From Candidatus Firestoneibacteriota bacterium (GTDB taxonomy: Bacteria; Oederibacteriota; D2-FULL-39-29), in assembly GCA_903891415.1 (NCBI GenBank), contig CAITEH010000001.1:1-41580 (forward strand): DNA of 41,580 bases. Reading direction: 5' to 3'. The translations under genes were made by a program, and so were the position numbers. Positions 38,726-41,580 of this stretch are shown here, one piece after another. Within the stretch, counting starts at the first letter, position 1, and each line of letters starts with the position of its first letter. Below the pieces are notes generated by a model that searched no databases, was not told the origin of the DNA, and was given only the letters and a program-made list of their open reading frames with translations.

Positions 38726-39037
38726 ACGGAGGCAGTTATCCGTCTTTTAAAGCAGTATATGCCGGATATATTTCATATCAATATTGAAGACCGGCAGATC
38801 GCGGGTGAGCTCATAAAGTATATCGAAGATACCGGTTATATTCATTTTGCTGATTCAAACAGAAAAGCGCCGGGTCAGGGGCATATTGATTTATTTGACA
38901 TCATGAAGGTGTTAAAGAGCGCCGGCTGCAGCGGGCGGGTAACCGTTGAGATCCTGCCTTTGCCCGAACCGTTCATGGCGGCCAAGCAGGCGATGGATTT
39001 TCTCAAACCTATGATCCTGGAGTATAATCATAAGTAG
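38726..39037 (+). pseudogene. 5'-truncated sugar phosphate isomerase/epimerase (TIM barrel) remnant
   Basis: The readable frame begins after TAA at 38723 with TEAVIRLLKQYMPDIFHINIED, homologous in style to the C-terminal half of xylose-isomerase-like TIM-barrel proteins, and ends with GHIDLFDIMKVLK and TVEILPLPEPFMAAKQAM. Metal-ligand motifs of the N-terminal half are missing. The first ATG at 38759 would give 92 residues but has no ribosome-binding site, although GGAGG occurs at 38728-38732. About 150-180 residues of a normal protein are absent. Most likely a decayed gene; a short functional fragment is possible. Confidence 0.65.
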
Positions 39038-39146
39038 TTAAAAAAATATATTATGCTATTTACAACGCAATAAGCTGAGCTACTGGTGGAATGTGTACTT
39101 CTCAAAAGATAAACCTAAAAGTTTAAGAACATTATGGAGCATGACT

Positions 39147-39195
39147 ATGGCGTCCTGATTTGACGCCATCTCCGGAACCTGCAGGTTACAGGTTC
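39147..39195 (+). promoter_or_regulatory. Two tandem stem-loops in the leader of the DraG-like gene
   Basis: First: ATGGCGTC (39147-39154), loop CTGATTT, GACGCCAT (39162-39169), 8 bp perfect. Second: GAACCTG (39175-39181), loop CAGGTTA, CAGGTTC (39189-39195), 7 bp perfect; it also contains the palindrome AACCTGCAGGTT (39176-39187). No T-tract follows. Candidate attenuator or protein-binding leader. A weak extended -10 (TTATGCTATTTA) lies at 39051-39062. Confidence 0.5.
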
Positions 39196-39273
39196 GCTTG
39201 TAATGGTGTTTTCTTCCTCCGGCGGAAAATAGTCAAAGAAGTTTTTAAAACAATTAAAAATATAGGAGAATGT

Positions 39274-40263
39274 ATGAAAAGTTCAATGCTTTCAAAAAAA
39301 GTTCACGGGTGTTTGCTGGGGGGTTTGATAGGCGACGCTATGGGTGCGCCCGTCGAATGCTGGGACTATAAGAAAATTGAGGAAAAATACGGAGTAATCA
39401 ATGATTTTAAAGGTGAAGGCACGGATGATTCGGCGATAAAGATCATTATTTGTAATGCAATAATAGAAAATGACGGATATGCCGGGATTGATGAACTAGC
39501 CGAATCATTCCTTAAAAGCCGCGACAAATTTGAACTGTTTTATATTCCGGTCAGGAATATGTTTCATAAAATAGAAACGGGGATTTCCCTTCCCGTGAAC
39601 GCGGGTCTTGGAAATATGCAAAGTTCAAGCTCGGCTATGTCGATATCTCCTGTCGGGCTCATAAATGCCTGTAATCCAAGACAGGCGGCGCTGGAAGCTT
39701 TTGAAGTCGCGGGTCTTATTCATTCCGGTGATACTTCGTTTTGCAGGGATGCTGCAGCTGCTTTAGCGGCTTCCGTGGCAGAAGCAATGAAAGTATCCGC
39801 AACTGTGGAATCCATATTAGAGAGCGCCATGATGTATTTAAATAAAAAAAGCGGAGCGGAGATGCTCGGCTGTATCAACGATACATTAAAACTGGCAAGA
39901 AAATTGAAAGACTATAAAACATTCAGAAAAGCTTTTACTGCAACTATGATTAGACAAGTGATCTGCGATTCCAGAGAAACGGTACCTGTCGCGCTGGCCC
40001 TGTTTTATCTTGCGAAAGGTGATCCGGCGAAAACGATAATTTACGGCGCGAATTTTGGGAGAGATACAGATACAATCGCCACAATGGGCGGCTCTATTGC
40101 CGGAGCGTTCAAGTCTGAGAATGGAATAAGCAAAGAATGGATCAAAAAAATACAAAATGGCAATTCAAATCAAATTGAACTGACAGAAAAGCTCGTGAGC
40201 GTTATTGTAAAAAGAAATAAACAAAACAGAAAAAATATCAGCGACCTTGAAAAACTTTTCTAG
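39274..40263 (+). CDS. ADP-ribosylglycohydrolase (DraG/ARH-like) family protein
   Basis: Hydrolyses N- or O-linked ribosyl bonds, with two magnesium ions. The 329-residue product opens GCLLGGLIGDAMGAPVE, has GEGTDDSAI as the first metal-binding stretch and NFGRDTDTIATMGGSIAGA as the second. It is all-helical and cytoplasmic. ATG 39274 follows TAGGAGA. A longer in-frame start at 39160 would run over the leader hairpins and is rejected. The next gene is RpiB, 15 nt downstream, so ribose release and isomerisation may be coupled. Confidence 0.88.
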   Translation: MKSSMLSKKVHGCLLGGLIGDAMGAPVECWDYKKIEEKYGVINDFKGEGTDDSAIKIIICNAIIENDGYAGIDELAESFLKSRDKFELFYIPVRNMFHKIETGISLPVNAGLGNMQSSSSAMSISPVGLINACNPRQAALEAFEVAGLIHSGDTSFCRDAAAALAASVAEAMKVSATVESILESAMMYLNKKSGAEMLGCINDTLKLARKLKDYKTFRKAFTATMIRQVICDSRETVPVALALFYLAKGDPAKTIIYGANFGRDTDTIATMGGSIAGAFKSENGISKEWIKKIQNGNSNQIELTEKLVSVIVKRNKQNRKNISDLEKLF

Positions 40264-40278
40264 GGCAGGGAGCAAAAG

Positions 40279-40764
40279 ATGGGAAAAGATACAATTCTTA
40301 TAGGAAACGATCACGGCGGTTATGAGTTAAAAAAAGAGTTCCTGAAATATTTTAAAGCGAATAATATTGCGGTAAAAAATATCGGGTCAAACTCTTTGGA
40401 TATTGTCCGTTACCCGTACTATGCGGCCTGTATAGCGGGAGATGTTTCAGAAGGCAGAGCCCGGCGGGGTATTTTAATCTGCTCGACCGGAATAGGTATG
40501 AGCATATTTGCCAACAGGTTTAAAGGTGTCCGCGCGGCGCTTTGCACGAGCACCTTTATGGCTAAAATGACAAGAAAACACAATGATTCAAATATCCTCT
40601 GCCTGGGCGGGAAGATAACAGGGGTGGCAGAGGCTCTGGATATTCTTAAAATCTGGCTAAATACGGATTTTGAAGGCGGCCGTCATAGCATTTCTCTCGA
40701 TTTGATAAGATCCGCGGACGAATGCGGCTGTGTATTAAAAATTCCTGTCCGGAAAGTAAAGTGA
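40279..40764 (+). CDS. rpiB: RpiB/LacA/LacB-family sugar-phosphate isomerase
   Basis: Interconverts ribose-5-phosphate and ribulose-5-phosphate (or allose/galactose analogues). The 161-residue product opens with GNDHGGYELKK (Asp11, His12) and carries the base Cys68 in ICSTGIGMSIFANR, RKHNDSNILCLGGK (His101, Asn102) and FEGGRHS near the end. It is about 10 residues longer than typical RpiB. It follows the DraG-like gene by 15 nt. The allose versus ribose preference cannot be decided. Confidence 0.85.
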   Translation: MGKDTILIGNDHGGYELKKEFLKYFKANNIAVKNIGSNSLDIVRYPYYAACIAGDVSEGRARRGILICSTGIGMSIFANRFKGVRAALCTSTFMAKMTRKHNDSNILCLGGKITGVAEALDILKIWLNTDFEGGRHSISLDLIRSADECGCVLKIPVRKVK

Positions 40765-40767
40765 ATA

Positions 40768-40787
40768 AGCAGATTCAAAAAACTGCT
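40768..40787 (+). terminator. Short stem-loop after rpiB, weak terminator candidate
   Basis: AGCAG (40768-40772) pairs with CTGCT (40783-40787) around a 10-nt loop, followed by an AT-rich run with only a short T stretch. Confidence 0.3.
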
Positions 40788-40826
40788 AAATAATCTCCTT
40801 TTATTAAGCCCTGCGGTCTGAAGGAC

Positions 40827-40856
40827 TTGACTCGAAAAATTTTTAAATGCTATAAT
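40827..40856 (+). promoter_or_regulatory. Promoter of the right-edge GH-like gene (shared class)
   Basis: TTGACT (40827-40832), 18-nt spacer, a perfect TATAAT (40851-40856) preceded by ATGC. Best match to the class. Leader to ATG 40950 is about 87 nt. Confidence 0.75.
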
Positions 40857-40949
40857 CCAGAGTAGTTGAATAAGTATAAAGAAATACGAAAAGCAGCCGG
40901 TGCGGTCCGATCATTAATACCGCGTGATCAAATACAAAGGAGTATTCCA

Positions 40950-41580
40950 ATGAAGAAAGCCGGAATGTTGCTAAGGGTTTTTGTGCTTCTCTATGGCGCG
41001 TTTTTGTCAACGGTGCCAGCGGCTGAAATAAAGATCTGGACCAGTGATGTAGTTTCTGATGAGTTGTTGCCTAAGGCGGTGAAAGAACTGAAACCCATTC
41101 TCTTAGCTGGAGCCAGAAACGGAAGCTTTTCGGGTAAGCTCGTAGTAGAGTCAAACGGTATGATCAAGGGAATAAAGGCCTCCGCGGGCGCGCTGGCCGG
41201 AAAAGACGGTACTATTCCTGCTCAAAATGTTCAGGTCCGCTACGCTGCCTGGTTCCCGCAAAAATGGGGCTGGCCTACCAGGCCGGACGTTCTTTTGGAG
41301 ACGCCGCCGGAGGTAAATACCGCAGGAAAAGATCCGGCATTCCTTCCGGTTTGGATAACGGTTAAGGTCCCCAAAGACGCGAAAGCAGGGATTTATAACG
41401 GAGAAGTTACCGTTCAACAGGAGGGTGCTTCGTCTGTCCGGGTGAAGCTCGAGCTGTCGGTTGAAGACTGGACTTTGCCCGATCCGCAGGATTATCGTAC
41501 CTGGATGGATTTTGTGGAATCCCCGGATACGCTGGCAGTGGAATACAATGTTCCACTCTGGTCTGAAAAACACTGGAAAC
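40950..41580 (+). CDS. Secreted GH-like protein (DUF4091/DUF6067-type), truncated by the window edge
   Basis: The reading frame runs without a stop from ATG 40950 (after AAAGGAG at 40936-40942) to the right edge, 210 codons. It starts with a signal peptide (MKKAGMLLRVFVLLYGAFLS, cleavage near residue 24). The following region is beta-rich: PVWITVKVPKDAKAGIYNG, then SVEDWTLPDPQDYRTWMDF and LWSEKHWK, a pattern I associate with the domain preceding the barrel in DUF4091/DUF6067 glycosidase-like proteins. The catalytic part lies outside the window. It has its own promoter. Confidence 0.65.
   Translation, partial: MKKAGMLLRVFVLLYGAFLSTVPAAEIKIWTSDVVSDELLPKAVKELKPILLAGARNGSFSGKLVVESNGMIKGIKASAGALAGKDGTIPAQNVQVRYAAWFPQKWGWPTRPDVLLETPPEVNTAGKDPAFLPVWITVKVPKDAKAGIYNGEVTVQQEGASSVRVKLELSVEDWTLPDPQDYRTWMDFVESPDTLAVEYNVPLWSEKHWK

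Noticed and set aside
39160-39273. N-terminal extension of the DraG-like protein
   Set aside because: It runs across two stem-loops, has no ribosome-binding site and adds residues outside the family's normal start.
1-41580. tRNA, rRNA, CRISPR arrays, insertion sequences, phage or toxin-antitoxin genes
   Set aside because: None could be supported by eye; structured intergenic elements lack tRNA features and repeats are too few for an array.

Overview
The window looks like chromosomal DNA from an uncultivated, saccharolytic Gram-negative-type bacterium. The many secreted PQQ-like propellers, the formylglycine-generating-enzyme-like (SUMF1) domain, ThuA, a concanavalin-like glycan protein and GH-like genes recall Planctomycetes, Lentisphaerae, Verrucomicrobia or candidate phyla such as Firestonebacteria and Omnitrophota. 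I cannot assign a lineage from sequence reading alone. All 41 genes and gene remnants I support lie on the plus strand. No rRNA, tRNA, CRISPR array, insertion sequence or phage gene was seen.

Layout. (1) 1-5.1 kb is a conserved housekeeping block: ychF, which looks leaderless, then the rpsF-ssb-rpsR-rplI-dnaB operon with a long structured leader. (2) 5.1-9.5 kb holds an MtaA/CmuA-type methyltransferase-like protein, a secreted TIM-barrel protein with an inserted carbohydrate-binding sandwich, and a secreted repeat beta-propeller; rho-independent terminators follow the first and the last. (3) 9.5-12.9 kb holds an ABC-2 exporter pair, a 4-OT tautomerase, a one-TM protein, a nitroreductase and a 35-codon secreted mini-ORF. 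(4) 12.9-20.2 kb holds a GT2 glycosyltransferase, an intracellular (alpha/alpha)6 glycosidase-like protein, a stand-alone cobalamin methionine synthase activation domain, a ferredoxin-type aldo-keto reductase, a secreted SGNH-like protein and an HD-GYP response regulator. (5) 20.2-37.1 kb is the carbohydrate region: a concanavalin-like protein, GH43, a PQQ propeller with a coiled-coil insert, a DHDPS-family aldolase, an NAD-dependent epimerase, an MDR dehydrogenase, ThuA, a run of PQQ / SUMF1 / PQQ / PQQ secreted proteins, an SGNH esterase and a clan GH-A glycosidase. (6) 37.3-40.8 kb holds a flavodoxin, a divergent ROK kinase, a 5'-truncated sugar-isomerase remnant, an ADP-ribosylglycohydrolase and RpiB. 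(7) The start of a large secreted GH-like protein runs off the right edge.

Working together. The region from 20 to 37 kb and the right edge reads as a polysaccharide or glycoside degradation neighbourhood: secreted hydrolases, esterases and propellers outside, then aldolase, epimerase, dehydrogenase and ThuA inside. ThuA, a dehydrogenase and the concanavalin-like protein together make 3-keto-sugar chemistry a reasonable hypothesis. The ROK / DraG-like / RpiB cluster could form a ribosyl-scavenging route, also a hypothesis.

The clearest regulatory signal is a recurring promoter: a TTGnnn -35 box, a 16-18 nt spacer and a strong extended -10 of the form ATG(C/T)TATAA. It occurs before at least five genes across the window, and two copies share a 16-bp identical -35 block. 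A second clear signal is a perfect 12-bp palindrome overlapping the -10 box of the aldolase-epimerase operon.
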